This document shows positions 10,931 to 22,136 of a DNA stretch of 32,500 nt, piece by piece. The stretch spans positions 29,210,664-29,243,163 of the forward strand of contig CM022679.1 in the NCBI GenBank assembly GCA_012295275.1, given 5' to 3'. Source of the stretch: Chrysomallon squamiferum. Taxonomy: Eukaryota; Mollusca; Gastropoda; Neomphalida; Peltospiridae. The notes beneath the pieces were generated by a model. That model worked only from the letters and a program-made list of their open reading frames with translations, was not told the DNA's origin and searched no databases. A program made the position numbers and the translations under genes. Within the stretch, counting starts at the first letter, position 1. Each line of letters opens with the position of its first letter.

Positions 10931-11214
10931 AATTCAAATTTTAATTCATTTATTTTCATTTGCTACTTCCATAGACAGTAATAATACTCCATCTGAGGTT
11001 TATCTGTTTCCTAGGTAACAGAAGTAGTTGTTCAGAATATGGCATGTCACTATAAATGTCCCTTCACTGTTTACGAGTTTTCTTAATCTCTCACAATTTC
11101 AAAAAACCACAGGATAACCAATTTAATATGGTGTTGTTAACCAGATTTTTATCTTTTTTTTGTCAGTAAACCTCAAACATAACACGTGAACAATAATTTA
11201 TAAATTCCTGTGAG

Positions 11215-11250
<36 letters not shown>

Positions 11251-11345
11251 AAATTCAATTATATGGTTATTATATGTATGTGAATTTAAATTGTTATATT
11301 AGCTATCTTTTTCACATCAAAATAATAAAAACATGCCATATTTGC

Positions 11346-11379
<34 letters not shown>

Positions 11380-11669
11380 TAATACCAATGTTAATATTAT
11401 TATAAATAAAATTATTGAAAATATATTTGTTTAAATGTGTCATCAAATCAAAAATAAATAAACAAACAAACAAACAAACAAACAAAAAAACAAACATCTA
11501 ATAAAATTGGAATAATTTTTCGTCCATTTCTGTTTGGGAGAAACATCATCCAAAAATGGAAACTAAATTCTTGAATATCAAAATAAATCTAAAAATCAAC
11601 ATTTAACATGATATTGCATTACTTTTGTGCAGAATTGAAAATTAAATGTATAAAATTGTATAAAATTTA

Positions 11670-11729
11670 CACACACACACACACACAACCACACACACAC
11701 ACACATATATATTATTGTATGTATAAATG

Positions 11730-11763
<34 letters not shown>

Positions 11764-11765
11764 AG
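11670..11765. repeat. Inverted (CA)n / (TG)n pair, hairpin-capable
   Basis: (AC)n ending in ATATAT (11691-11710) is the exact reverse complement of ATATAT(GT)n at 11733-11752, with a ~22-base AT-rich loop. Longer imperfect pairing extends outward. Confidence 0.9.
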
Positions 11766-12198
11766 TGTGTGAGTGTTTATGTGTTTAAAGAAATAAAAAT
11801 ACAAAAATTAATTTAAAAGATTGTTATTTTTTTTTAAACCTGTAAACAATTCTTTATCTCATATCGACCTGTCGCACATCATTATGTTTCTCATCTATTT
11901 ATCGCACACAACTCCTCCTATTGTACATACAAGGTGTTGTTTTGCACGTCTAATCCCTACTCTTTTATTGTGTTTTGTTTTGTCTGGTCACGCAGTTTCA
12001 TGGGAAACAGTTTAGCAGAGACAATTCAGTCAAGCGCAACCACACACCTTTTGTTGCTCGGAGCTGTCTCGTTATTCAAAGGCAAACAGCAGAAAAGAAA
12101 CCTGCCCACACAACAGGCCACACACATGCGAGGTCATCTCAGTCTTTTAAAAAACAATTTGAGGTTTTTCCTGCACGCACAAGACTATTATTGGAAAT

Positions 12199-12218
12199 TA
12201 TTATTATTATTGTTATTA

Positions 12219-12283
<65 letters not shown>

Positions 12284-12345
12284 TTATTATTTATTATTTT
12301 TTATTTTTTATTTAGTTATTTATTTATTTATTTAATTTTTAAATT
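12199..12345 (+). repeat. (ATT)n then (TTTA)n
   Basis: About 28 near-perfect ATT units to 12283, then TTTA-rich sequence to about 12340. Confidence 0.97.
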
Positions 12346-12805
12346 TTCATAATAAAGGGCAATTAATTCTTATAGCATCAACATATACATACTTTCTGTC
12401 AATCCATTTTATTTTTGTATTGGCTTCTGATATTAATAAATATATTTTGTATATTATCAAGTAATAATTTCAATTTGTTTTATTTTATTAAAGCTTAATA
12501 GTATAAATAAATAAAGTCTTCTTGTGATCAACAAATAGTTGGACTATATTTTGCAGGTGATTTTTAAGATTTAAAACTGGAGCCCAAACTTTGTTAATAA
12601 TAAATTATTTCAAAACTATAAGTTGTTATATATTAATGTCAGCTATTTCTCCTTCACATTCATGTAAAATAAAAAAAAATTAAAATAGAGTGAGAAAAAG
12701 AGAAGAAAAAACAAAATTACAATAAAGCAAAATAAAAAAAATGAGGTTATAAAGATGGCCTCCATTAATGAACACCTCAGTTAAGGTGTATCTATTTTTA
12801 CTTAC

Positions 12806-12883
12806 CCAATCAGAAAACAGATCTTCACTGACTTTGTTTTCATTGGCTGCCCTGTCAAACAAGTCCAAAACGTGCTGTGTACG
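12806..12883 (-). CDS. UTP6: UTP6 exon (internal), HAT-repeat segment
   Basis: Seen: acceptor tttccag, then 78 nt open in phase 0 (26 codons), then the near-consensus donor TGG|GTAAGT. The peptide starts RTQHVLDLFDRAANENK and ends with SDW. Known family: in UTP6 this position holds a helix of the type RxxxxxxFxxA, connecting the MWxxYI helix to the following HAT repeat. The segment joins in frame with no inserted or missing base to the exons at 17381-17457 and 10025-10210. The intron to the 5' exon is 4,497 bp and the intron to the 3' exon is 2,595 bp. An open frame continues past the donor into low-complexity intron sequence and should not be taken as coding. Alternative: another HAT or TPR protein, but order and spacing favour UTP6. 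Confidence 0.82.
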
Positions 12884-12947
12884 CTGGAAATAAAAACATT
12901 TAACTGCTGTCAAAGAGAAAATTTGTATTTTAAATAAAAAGTATAAA

Positions 12948-12952
<5 letters not shown>

Positions 12953-12989
<37 letters not shown>
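12953..12989 (+). repeat. (TG)n microsatellite
   Basis: About 18 TG units inside the UTP6 intron, followed by TG-rich imperfect sequence to 13020. Confidence 0.97.
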
Positions 12990-12990
<1 letters not shown>

Positions 12991-13208
12991 ACTGTGCATG
13001 TGTGCGTTTGTGGGTGTGTGTAAGAAATAATTATAAAACTGTGAGTAAGGAAGTATTCCTGGTAAATCCAGTGTGACTAATGGAGGAATCAGTGACATGA
13101 CACAGACATGAAAAACTTTGTAACAGGAGAGTGATCAGCTGATAACACTTGTAACCAACATCAGTGATCTCATAGGAAAAAGCCGTAAACAGAAAATTAA
13201 AAATAGAA

Positions 13209-13300
13209 AATAAAAAATTAATAATAATAATAAAAACAATAATAACAATAATAACATAATAACTATAATGATAATAATAATAAATAAAACAACAAACAAA
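13209..13300 (+). repeat. (ATA)n with CAA interruptions
   Basis: Imperfect ATA and ACAATA repeats, in the UTP6 intron. Confidence 0.9.
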
Positions 13301-13793
13301 TAAACAAACAAATAAAAACCTCAACAATAAAAAACAAAACAAAATAAAACCGTCACATAAAACATCTTTTCCAGCAGCAACATATATATTACTTTTATTT
13401 CGGGTGTCAGAAAAGTGTCACACAAACGTGTAAAAGCCCATCTAATGTCCAAAGCAGCAAGGTCAAAAGAGTCCAGTTCTTGTTTCCGAAACAAAAACTG
13501 TACCCACAACAACCAGCAGTTTAACCTCGTTCAGCACGAAGGTAACATTAGTGTTCTCTGAGCTCGTGTGCGAAACCACACAGAAAGAGTCGCATGTTCG
13601 TTCAAAGAAAATGTTTTGTAAAACTCTGCAATTAGTCAGATAAAATTTCACAGGCCAGAAAAAAAGAAGAAAAAAGAGTGAATTTTGTGAAATGAACACC
13701 TACTGATGTAATTTGTCAAACAGGTTCAACAGTTTGGTGTGAAAAGTAAAAACATTTAAGTCAGATGGTGATTTGACGTGTTATGATGTCTTT

Positions 13794-13799
<6 letters not shown>

Positions 13800-13881
<82 letters not shown>

Positions 13882-13898
13882 GAGAGAGAGAAAGAGAG
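13800..13898 (+). repeat. (GA)n microsatellite
   Basis: About 48 GA units with one CAGA interruption near 13872, in the UTP6 intron. Confidence 0.98.
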
Positions 13899-14589
13899 GG
13901 TAAAAATGATTCAGAAATGTTTTGTTTTAGTCAAATGTTGATAAAAACTGATTTTTCTTTTGTGTGTTTTGGTTTAAACAGATTTAAAATTTTTGTCATT
14001 TTTGTTTTGGTTGTTGGGTTGTTAGTGTTTTTATTACTGCCAACTCTAATACTACTGCTGCTGCTGTTGTTGTTGTTGTTGTTGTTTTAAATAAGGAGAA
14101 TGAAGGAATGGAAAATATATAACTAAATTAATTGAATGTAAATAAATAAATAAATAAAATAAAGTAAAATAAACAACAATGATGAATGTTATAAACTGAC
14201 CATCAAGAAAGTAAAATAAAAACGTGAAAGAAAGAAAACAAACAAATATCAGCCTAGCCATGTATATGTATCTATCAACAGATTTATCAAATATAAAACA
14301 AAATAATAATAAATTTCACACACTACACAACTCATATTTTTATCATTTTTAAAACTAAAACAAATAAATCCAAATATTCAAAAATACTGAACACAGAGTT
14401 ATGTAATTCTGGCGTACAGTAACCGTGACAAAGTCAAGATGATGATTTCTCTGAAATCAAACGACTCTTCCCTCTCTTGTTACACACAGTTTCTGACCAC
14501 AAAGAAAACTTCCAGACCAAATTCTCCATGAAAAGACAACTAATTAAATATTCAAGTGTTGCTAAACCTGAACTTTGTTGCTAAATTTG

Positions 14590-14800
14590 GCCATTGATAC
14601 AAACTGAACAATCTTCAGAACCCTGGACCCTGATTCAGTTCAAACAGTCTTTGGAAGCCTGGTCTTAATACCACTGAAACAGTCTTCAAACCTCGAACAA
14701 GTGACACCACTTCAACGTGGCCACTGATACTACTACTACAGCAACCTCTGTAAGACTGGTCATTGATAGCAAACTGCACACTCCAGCCTCCTGTCCAGTA
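14590..14800. repeat. Degenerate ~45 bp repeat
   Basis: Related phrases ctgaacaatcttcagaaccctgg (about 14605), ttcaaacagtctttggaagcctgg (about 14639) and ctgaaacagtcttcaaacctcg (about 14674) recur, with ggccattgata, ggccactgata and gtcattgata near the edges. Strongly diverged. Confidence 0.5.
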
Positions 14801-15390
14801 ACAACAAAGACATTTCCTCCAGTCATCAGAGTTACACACAGAATGAAGCATTTTGGATCAAAGCAGCTCTTTTCATCTGCTTCATTTATCACACGTTCAA
14901 ATTTGCTCATAATTAGCCATCTGGAAATGCTCCTTGAGTGATGTCAAGAATGGGAAATTCGGTCCTTCTTGCTACCATTGACACATTTTTGTGTCTGTGT
15001 TGAAAGGAAAGGACACTTGTATGATCAGACATTTAGGTATGGGATGAAGTAATTAGTTGTTAATTAGAATGATCAACTAGTGAATAACCCACCCCCCACC
15101 CCTACTCCTGAACAGACATCTTTACATCTCCATGACAACTGAAGAACACACGAGAAGCATGCAGAGGTTCTTGTGTCATACCAAACTGGTCAGTAATTAA
15201 AGTTTTCCAAAAACTTTTCCAGAAGAGAAAAAAAATCAAGAATTAAAGAAGCATTTTTTTACTGTCTACACGAGAACTAAACAGATATTTTTTATTTCTG
15301 TGACTTCATTAAAGAAAGTTTGGCTACTGTTTGAAAACTGAGCAATAATTAGGAATCTGTACAAGATTTTTAACAAAAAGCCCAATACAG

Positions 15391-15690
15391 GAAACCTTAA
15401 AATATGTATTCTGGTACTGACAAAATGAAATGAAGTGACTAAATATTTCAGTACATGCCAATTAAATGAAGTGTCTAAAGATAAATTTGTTTCAGTGACC
15501 ATTCCAAATATAATGTTTAAAAAATATGTTTTATATACTGATCAAATAAAGTATACACAGATACGTATTTTTGTACTGACCAATGAAATGATGTGTTTAA
15601 AGATATATTTTTCTAATGACCAATCAAATAAGCTGATTTAAAACATACCTTTACTTTGTGTAATGAAATGAATTATTAAAAATATTTTTT
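15391..15690 (+). repeat. Degenerate ~40 bp minisatellite, about seven copies
   Basis: Units resemble ctgaccaatgaaatgaagtgtttaaagatatatttttgta. Starts near 15415, 15452, 15495, 15537, 15577, 15616 and 15657. The copies differ at many positions. Confidence 0.65.
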
Positions 15691-15776
15691 AAAAAGTCAT
15701 AAAGTAACAAGAAACAAGGTAAATATAAATATGAAGGGAACATAAAACCCCCAAATATTATTAAAAATAAAATTTA

Positions 15777-15810
15777 ATGTATGTATGTATGTATGTATGT
15801 CTGTATGTAT
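15777..15810 (+). repeat. (GTAT)n microsatellite
   Basis: About eight GTAT units with one CTGT variant, in the UTP6 intron. Confidence 0.9.
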
Positions 15811-16079
15811 ATCAATAAATAAAGAGGAAAAGATAAAGAACTGAAATATATAACTCATAAAATTAAATTAAATTAAATCACACATAATAATAATTTTTAA
15901 AATTTTGTTTAATTAAAATAATTTAAAGATAAAAAAAATAAATAAATAATAAAAAAAAAAAAAAAAAAGACCAGCCATTACCAATTACCTGAACCACCTG
16001 AAGATAAAAATGTTTAATTAAGAAACCAGACGATGCCTATTTGTACCCGAGTAATGAAAATAACAAGAGTCCAGAAGAA

Positions 16080-16500
16080 GGAACGAACTCTTTAAAGTGG
16101 ACAATCAGCTGACCTGCTGACCATGTGTCTGTAACAAACATCCACTTGTAACACGCAGAGATTTGCCGATCATATTAACACGTCCACACACACCTGTCAG
16201 GCAGGAGACAAAGGGTGTGGCAGATGGGGCGGTGGGTATCAAACAGCCCCACACTGGATACTTTACATTCATCTGTAGCAATACGGAGAGAAAGAGATGT
16301 ATCCAGCACACGCCAGAGAGCTGCCAGGTTCGGGATTAGGGTCGTGTTGTTGTTGTTGGCGACATTTTGCCGTCTGCCAGGAGGGTAGCAGTGGAGAGGT
16401 TTGACAGTCAGAGAAACAAGATGGCCACAAAGAAATGACGAAAACAAAAGATCACGTCTATGACCCGATCATGTCCAGTTTGATGTTTTGTACGTTTAGT
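16080..16500. other. Complex stretch in UTP6 intron
   Basis: Higher G+C and few simple repeats. Minus-strand open frames of 68 and 90 codons here show no family resemblance and no supported splice sites. Confidence 0.4.
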
Positions 16501-16734
16501 GATTTTGTTTTTGTTCTTTAGATTTTAGTAACATTTTATTTGTTTATCATTTAGTCAGATTCAAATTTATATAGAAAATATGTATGTATATATATATATA
16601 AACATATAAATGTACATGTCACATACATACAGCTCATTTCCCTATATAATCCTGAGAAAAAGAAAAAAAATTCCTTTCTCAGTGACTTCTTAAATTTAAT
16701 ATTCTATGAATACAAAAAAAAAAAAAATTTATAT

Positions 16735-16832
16735 AAAAGAATAAAATAATAGAAAAAAAGAAAAGAAAAAGAAAAGAAAATAAAAAAGGAAAAGGAAAAA
16801 AATAAAAAAAAAAAGAAAAAAAAAAAAAAAAA
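16735..16832 (+). repeat. A-rich AAAG tract
   Basis: AAAG and AAAAG repeats ending in poly(A). Confidence 0.9.
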
Positions 16833-17380
16833 TTTTATCTTTCATTCATACGATAATTTAATCCATCTTCCTAAACAAACAAGATAAAATATCGCTGCTG
16901 TCTAATCATGCAGACAACTGGACGTCTAAGCAGCCATGTTCAGCCAGACATTTATAAACTGTCACAACAACATCACAGCCGTGAAGATAACAACTTTTTA
17001 ACAGCAACGTAAACAGCGTAAACATAACGATCTGTTTATCTTACACCTGGACACAATATCCTGCCATAAATATCCTTACAAAGTATCCTAGCTTTACAGC
17101 GAGAGAGGATGGCTTGGCAACACTAAACACCAATTCATTGCAACAGTCAATTTCGAATAAATTTAACTGTTCTGTCAAATAAATGTCGAACTAGATGACA
17201 AGGTCATTAGTCACCTGAAGTAGGTTTTGATAGAGAAACAGATGCCACAGGTAAAAACTGTCCAGGTTAGGACAGGTGAGGACAATGGTGGCTGGAATCC
17301 ATGAACGTTTGTATTATCTTTATTAAGTGGGGTTCAGTGACAAAACTGTGGGTTGTTTGCGGTTATTAACAGAAAATCAC

Positions 17381-17457
17381 CTTTTCTTTATGTTTGTCTG
17401 TTCCCGGCCATCGTCTCATCATCATTGACGTCTTTATGTACAGCGTCCACATTTCAT
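17381..17457 (-). CDS. UTP6: UTP6 exon (internal), HAT-repeat segment
   Basis: Seen: on the minus strand an acceptor (tttacag) precedes a 77 nt open segment that ends AAG|GTGATT. It starts with the last two bases of a codon and ends in phase 0. It translates as EMWTLYIKTSMMMRRWPGTD followed by KHKEK. The other two frames hit stops (TGA at once, TAA after seven codons). Known family: UTP6 is a HAT-repeat protein of the U3 snoRNP / small-subunit processome (UTPB subcomplex in yeast) that works in the nucleolus on 18S rRNA maturation. The (A/E)MWxxYI start of a HAT helix, followed by a basic stretch, fits the segment just before the exon at 12806-12883. Inference: the phase and order of all three exons agree, which supports the call. 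On its own this exon would be weak. The preceding exon was not found within the 15 kb upstream. Confidence 0.75.
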
Positions 17458-17534
17458 CTGTAAACAAAAATATAAATATTTAAATATTCAGTAAATCAAA
17501 AGATTAAATAAATAAAGAAGAACTAAAAGAAAGA

Positions 17535-17535
17535 G

Positions 17536-17573
<38 letters not shown>

Positions 17574-17710
17574 AAGTAGAAAGAGAAGGAAGAAAGAAAA
17601 AAGAAACAAAGAAAGGAAAAATAAATAAAGAATGAATGAATATAAAAGAATGGAAAGAAAGATGGAAAAAGAAAGGAAAGAGAGAAAAGAGATAAAAATG
17701 AAGGAAAGAA
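17535..17710 (+). repeat. Poly(A) then A/G-rich AAAG region
   Basis: Poly(A) of about 34 bases at 17538-17571, then AAG/GAAA-rich sequence. Confidence 0.92.
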
Positions 17711-18027
17711 AAATCAGATGATAAAATTAACGATTATTTCAAATAACTTGGTGGAAAAGAGTGGATGGTTTTTTTTTTTTTAATTTATATTACTATTTTT
17801 ATCTATCTTCTAAAACAATTAAATGTCCTATAAATCAATTTTTTTTTTGTTGTGTATGGTTTGCAAGTGTTTAACATCTGAAAAAAACAACAAATAAATC
17901 CAGTAAATCAGCTTAAAAAAAATTAACATAAAATTTTAATAATAAGAGTTTTAAATATTTAAAAAGCATGAAACAGACATTGATTAAGCAATTTCACTGA
18001 TGAATAGGGTCTGGATCTTTCATTAAA

Positions 18028-18187
18028 CATGAATGAATGAATGAATGAATAAATAAATATAAGAAAAGTAATAAAAGAGAAAAATGTATATAAATGAAAT
18101 TTGAATAATTAACAAAATATGTAACTACAAAAAAACAAACATTTTAAAGATGCTATGCTCTTGGCAGTCATAAATTAAAATAAAATA

Positions 18188-18241
<54 letters not shown>

Positions 18242-18336
18242 TAAAAATAATAAACAAATAAATAAATAAATAAATAATTAAAAAAAGGTGAATAAATAAA
18301 TAAAATGTAATGTAATGTAATGCAATGTAATGTAAT
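18028..18336 (+). repeat. Tandem run of (GAAT)n, (AAT)n, (AAAT)n and (TAATG)n
   Basis: GAAT at 18028-18049, about 16 AAT units at 18190-18236, AAAT at 18254-18276 and a 5 bp TAATG repeat with one C variant at 18305-18336. Confidence 0.95.
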
Positions 18337-18469
18337 AAAAAGCTTTGAATCAAATAACAAAGAAGAAGAAACCAATAACCAATCAAAACAGCAGCTAGAA
18401 TTAGAAAAAAAAAAAAAGAAGAAGAAGAAGAAAATAAAAGACTTGATAAACCAAGGATTAAAAAAAAGC

Positions 18470-19060
18470 CTTCATTCACGACATCTTTCCTCGGAAAAAC
18501 ACAAAGAAAAACGACATCATCGCGCACAGTTGACAGAACGTCAGTGATCTGATCTGCCGATCCATTCACGCGACAGGTAACACTAACCGCAGCCAGCTTA
18601 TGTCGAGGAAATTAAAAGTTAATTCCTCCTTTGAAGCGCCACAAAGACATCACAGGGGAAAGTGAAAACAAAGAGCTCGGTGGTTTTAACTCGGGTTGCA
18701 TAACTCGTCGCAGATTTTGATTTGTGACTTACGTAGAAATGATGACACGCAAAACAACAGGACACGGTTAAACGCTCACAAAGACTTTCCCCGTATTTTT
18801 TATCGTCACCGATTCGATACATGATGTAATCTCAGAGGGGAAGGGAAAATGGCTGATTCTGGTCGAATGGATCTGTTTTACAGACAAACGGAATGATTGA
18901 CAGTGATAAGTTTGTGAGTTACACAGAGAGGATGTGAAGCAAATGGAAGGCTTCTTGGGAAAGATAAAGTGCAAGGATAATGGATGGATATTTAAACGTG
19001 ATTTTTATCTTATCTATGCAAAGCTGGAGAGTCGCTGGTTCAAATGCTGTTAGTAGGAAG
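18470..19060. other. Complex stretch with CpG, no gene recognised
   Basis: Includes an imperfect inverted repeat gaggaaatta / ttaattcctc near 18605-18629 and a B-box-like ggttcaaatgc at about 19038. No gene assigned. Confidence 0.4.
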
Positions 19061-19382
19061 GCAGAGTTTGAGGGTTTTTTTTTGTTTTTTTTTGTTAATT
19101 ATCTGATTGTAATGAGATAGTTATCAAAGTAATGAATACAGAAATCTATACGAAAACAAATATAATAGATTACATAATTACACTTACATACACATAAAAA
19201 CATACACATATATGAACAGACCAACACATATATACAAATACACACACACACCAAATATATATTTTATATAGAGAAAGTTTTTTTAAACTTAGCAACAAAT
19301 ATTGTATTCAAAAAGACACAGAAATTAAGACAAAACTGAAACCAAACAATTACCTCAGAAATACAAAATATATTCATTCAAC

Positions 19383-19517
19383 AAACTAATAATAATAACA
19401 GTAGTTATTACTAGTAATGAAGATGATGATGATGATAATAATAAAAATAAAAATAATCACAATAACAGACAAAATAAAATAAAATAAAACAACAGTGATA
19501 ATAATAATAATAATAAA

Positions 19518-19548
<31 letters not shown>

Positions 19549-19660
19549 GAAAATACTCAAAATAATAATAATAATAATTAAATAAATAAAACCACAAAAT
19601 AACATTAGCATTTAAATGGCTTTCACATAATAATAATAATAATAATAAAAAAAAGTAAAA
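19383..19660 (+). repeat. (ATA)n, (GAT)n, (AAAT)n block
   Basis: Short runs of ATA, GAT and AAAT over about 270 bp, including (AAAT)n at 19520-19546. Confidence 0.92.
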
Positions 19661-19679
19661 AACAAAAGTTTCCGATTTT

Positions 19680-20260
19680 GAAAAACCTCATTACATTATT
19701 TCCTTCACGTCCCAATCAAACCCGGAACGTGAAAAACTTGGTTCAAATCAGTGGGCCATTGTTGCAACTGAATTGTGGGAATGATTCAATTAATTACAAA
19801 ATGCGTATACATGTCGAGGAGAATCTCGATGGCACGAGTGACAAAAGGATGAATTAACAAAAAGACTGAAACAATTTCCTAAATCTCAGACACTTTATTT
19901 CACAAACTGTCAGCTGTACTGCTGTCGCTAATGGTTTCCATTGTCCACTGGGAATATCGATGTCCGCGGTGGTCACTGATAGCCAGGGCTGTCCAGTTTG
20001 TTTCTGCTGCTTTTTTTTTTTCCTGACAATGATGGACACAGATAAATAGTCCAGTGGGACGGTTGTTGTGCTGTTTGTAAACCAGCCTGGCTGCTGGTCA
20101 CTGAGATAGTCAGAGCAGTGTTACTTTAATTAATGATGCACATGAAGGAGATATGATTGTGTTAGTGGTCAGTTATGGTCAGTTAATGATGGACATAAAA
20201 AGAATTATGTAGATGATGGCTGTGGTCAGTAAGGACACACAAGAAAGCTCATGAAATGAC
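19680..20260. other. Complex stretch, possible regulatory DNA
   Basis: Contains gtgggaatgattcaattaattac (Su(H)/RBPJ-type TGTGGGAA at about 19775), CAGCTG E-box at about 19910, and a direct repeat TGGTCAGTTA at 20166-20175 and 20176-20185. No coding signal recognised. Confidence 0.3.
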
Positions 20261-20269
20261 AGCTTTATT

Positions 20270-20375
20270 TTTATCATCATCATCATCATCATCAAAAATC
20301 TGAATTTTTAGTTATAATTATTAAGGTTATTGTTAGTGGCATTGTCATCATCATCATATCATCATCATCATTTTA
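20270..20375 (+). repeat. (CAT)n runs
   Basis: CAT repeats at 20273-20293 and about 20343-20371. Confidence 0.92.
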
Positions 20376-20475
20376 TTTTCATTATTTTAATATTGTGATT
20401 ATTACTGGTACTGCTGCTACTAGTACAATTAGTATTATACATTTTACAAGTGTATTTTATGCATATACACACATT

Positions 20476-20821
<346 letters not shown>

Positions 20822-21450
20822 TCATTCAAATATAACAGAAAAGTGTCTTTATTATTCAAAATTTTAAATCAAGTGTAAAGTTAAATCATCATCTTTCATA
20901 TTCCCACTTTACTCACTGACAAAGTTAACAGTTGTATTCACTTATCAGTGTAAATTCTGTCCAAACGTCTGTCCATATTTAAACTCTCCCACTAACCCTT
21001 TGTCTTCTCATACAGCTCATCATCTTACACATATTTCAAATCATTTTCCTGTCAGCCTCTCACCTCACATATCTCTTTCACCTTGTGCCTATTTTTAACA
21101 CTGTGGAGTGATTTTGAGTGACCACTGGTCAGTGTAAGTGAAGTGCAGAAGTCCAGTATTGATATACTGGTCAATTTCCCATGCCGAATGCATTATTAAA
21201 ATAATCTAATATTTCTTCATTACGAGGTCAGTATTGAACTTTTACTTGTTTCTTGTCAGATAATGGCCAAAGCTGACCACTGGTCATCACGAGTTCCTGC
21301 TGGACAATCAATGATCTGCGAGCGAGTGTGGCCAGTGTCTGCATGTAAACGGATTATTAAATATTTAATAATTGCTGGGTATTAATCAGAGTTATTCCGT
21401 ACTGATAGATTTACAAGTCTTCTCCTCTCACTTCAATCAGTGTCAGACTT
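20822..21450. other. Complex stretch with two TGACCACTGGTCA palindromes
   Basis: Low in simple sequence. The same 13-mer occurs at 21119-21131 and 21274-21286. No coding signal recognised. Confidence 0.5.
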
Positions 21451-21522
21451 AGATCCAGGGGCAGATCCAGGGGCAGATCCAGGGGCAGATCCAGGGACAG
21501 ATCCAGGGGCAGATCCAGGGGA
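21451..21522 (+). repeat. 12 bp minisatellite, six copies
   Basis: agatccaggggc repeated six times. The fourth copy has one substitution and the last ends GGGA. Nearly perfect, so recent. GC-rich in an AT-rich setting. Confidence 0.98.
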
Positions 21523-21674
21523 GGGGCATTCAGAAGTATTTAGCATACAGATGTATCTGTGTTCACATGTTATGTATGTGCACATACACTTTTTTAACAC
21601 AATTTCTTACACATAGTTATATTGTATTTTCCAGAAAGATATATTTATAAACAGTTTTATTAACTGAAATATAA

Positions 21675-22028
21675 TTTATAAAAATAATAATAATAATAAT
21701 TATAATGGTAATAAAAAACAAAACAAAAAACAAATATATAATAATAATAATATTAATAGTTGTTGTTGAATTAATAAAAAAACAATTACAACAAAATAAA
21801 AATAATTAGAATAATATTTGTTGTAGTTATAGTAGTAGAAGTAGTATTAATTCCATTATTTAAAATTAAATTATGAACACAAAACAAACAAGAATGAAAC
21901 TATTTAAAAAAAAAATAAAATAAAAAAAAACTTACAATGACAACAAAAAGAGATGAATATCTTTAATAATAATAATAAAAAAAACTAAAATTTTAAATTA
22001 TTTGTGATTGAGGTAATTGATCTGAAAG
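21675..22028 (+). repeat. AT-rich block with (AAT)n, GTAGTA and AAAC runs
   Basis: Low complexity. It includes the first copy (21940-22028) of an ~87 bp direct duplication. Confidence 0.85.
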
Positions 22029-22052
22029 ACTACAACAACAACTACAACAACA

Positions 22053-22136
22053 ACAACAAAAAGAAGTGAATACTTTAATAATAAAAAAAACTAAAATTTC
22101 AAATTATCTGTGATTATTGAGGTAATTGATCTGAAG
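22053..22136 (+). repeat. Second copy of an ~87 bp direct duplication
   Basis: Matches 21940-22028 closely: acaacaaaaagaagtgaat, then ctttaataat, then aaactaaaattt, then ggtaattgatctgaa. Small indels and a few substitutions. A (CAA)n-rich spacer separates the copies. Confidence 0.85.

Larger units (their letters stand above)
10211..12805 (-). other. UTP6 intron, 2.6 kb, repeat-filled
   Basis: GT-AG intron between two UTP6 exons. About 10225-10930 is almost pure A/T with TTTA and ATT repeats. Poly(A) occurs at 11216-11248, (ATA)n at 11348-11378, (CAAA)n at 11460-11487, a (CA)/(TG) inverted pair at 11670-11765 and (TTA)n at 12199-12283. The only complex stretch is about 11850-12190, which has no recognised gene. 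Confidence 0.75.
12884..17380 (-). other. UTP6 intron, 4.5 kb, repeat-filled
   Basis: GT-AG intron bounded by the exons at 17381-17457 and 12806-12883. It contains a (TG)n tract (12953-12989), (ATA)n at 13209-13290, (GA)n at 13800-13898, (TGT)n near 14063-14086, a degenerate minisatellite at 15391-15690, and poly(A) and A-rich tracts at 15950-15968 and 16744-16832. More complex stretches lie at 13350-13620, 14400-15200, 16080-16500 and 16860-17340, without a recognisable gene or RNA. Confidence 0.75.

Noticed and set aside
13321-13512. Complexity-rich minus-strand frame with acceptor- and donor-like edges inside the UTP6 intron
   Set aside because: The two flanking UTP6 exons already join in phase and match the expected protein order. 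The acceptor lacks a good pyrimidine tract and the peptide matches nothing I know.
14052-14261. Minus-strand frame with a polyglutamine end
   Set aside because: The Gln run is a short (TGT)n/(CTG)n tract read in one frame. The rest is Phe/Leu low complexity with no family resemblance.
18168-18569. 133-codon minus-strand frame
   Set aside because: Only the first third is complex. The remainder is Ile/Leu/Tyr runs from (AAT)n and (AAAT)n. No recognised domain.
19030-19050. B-box-like GGTTCAAATGC, considered as tRNA or SINE
   Set aside because: No A box at the right distance and no cloverleaf. A similar weak hint near 25450-25500 (ggatcaaatgc) fails for the same reason.
21451-21522. Considered as CRISPR-like because of regular short repeats
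   Set aside because: There are no unique spacers between units. It and the other arrays (26402-26501, 29503-29546) are plain tandem repeats in animal DNA.
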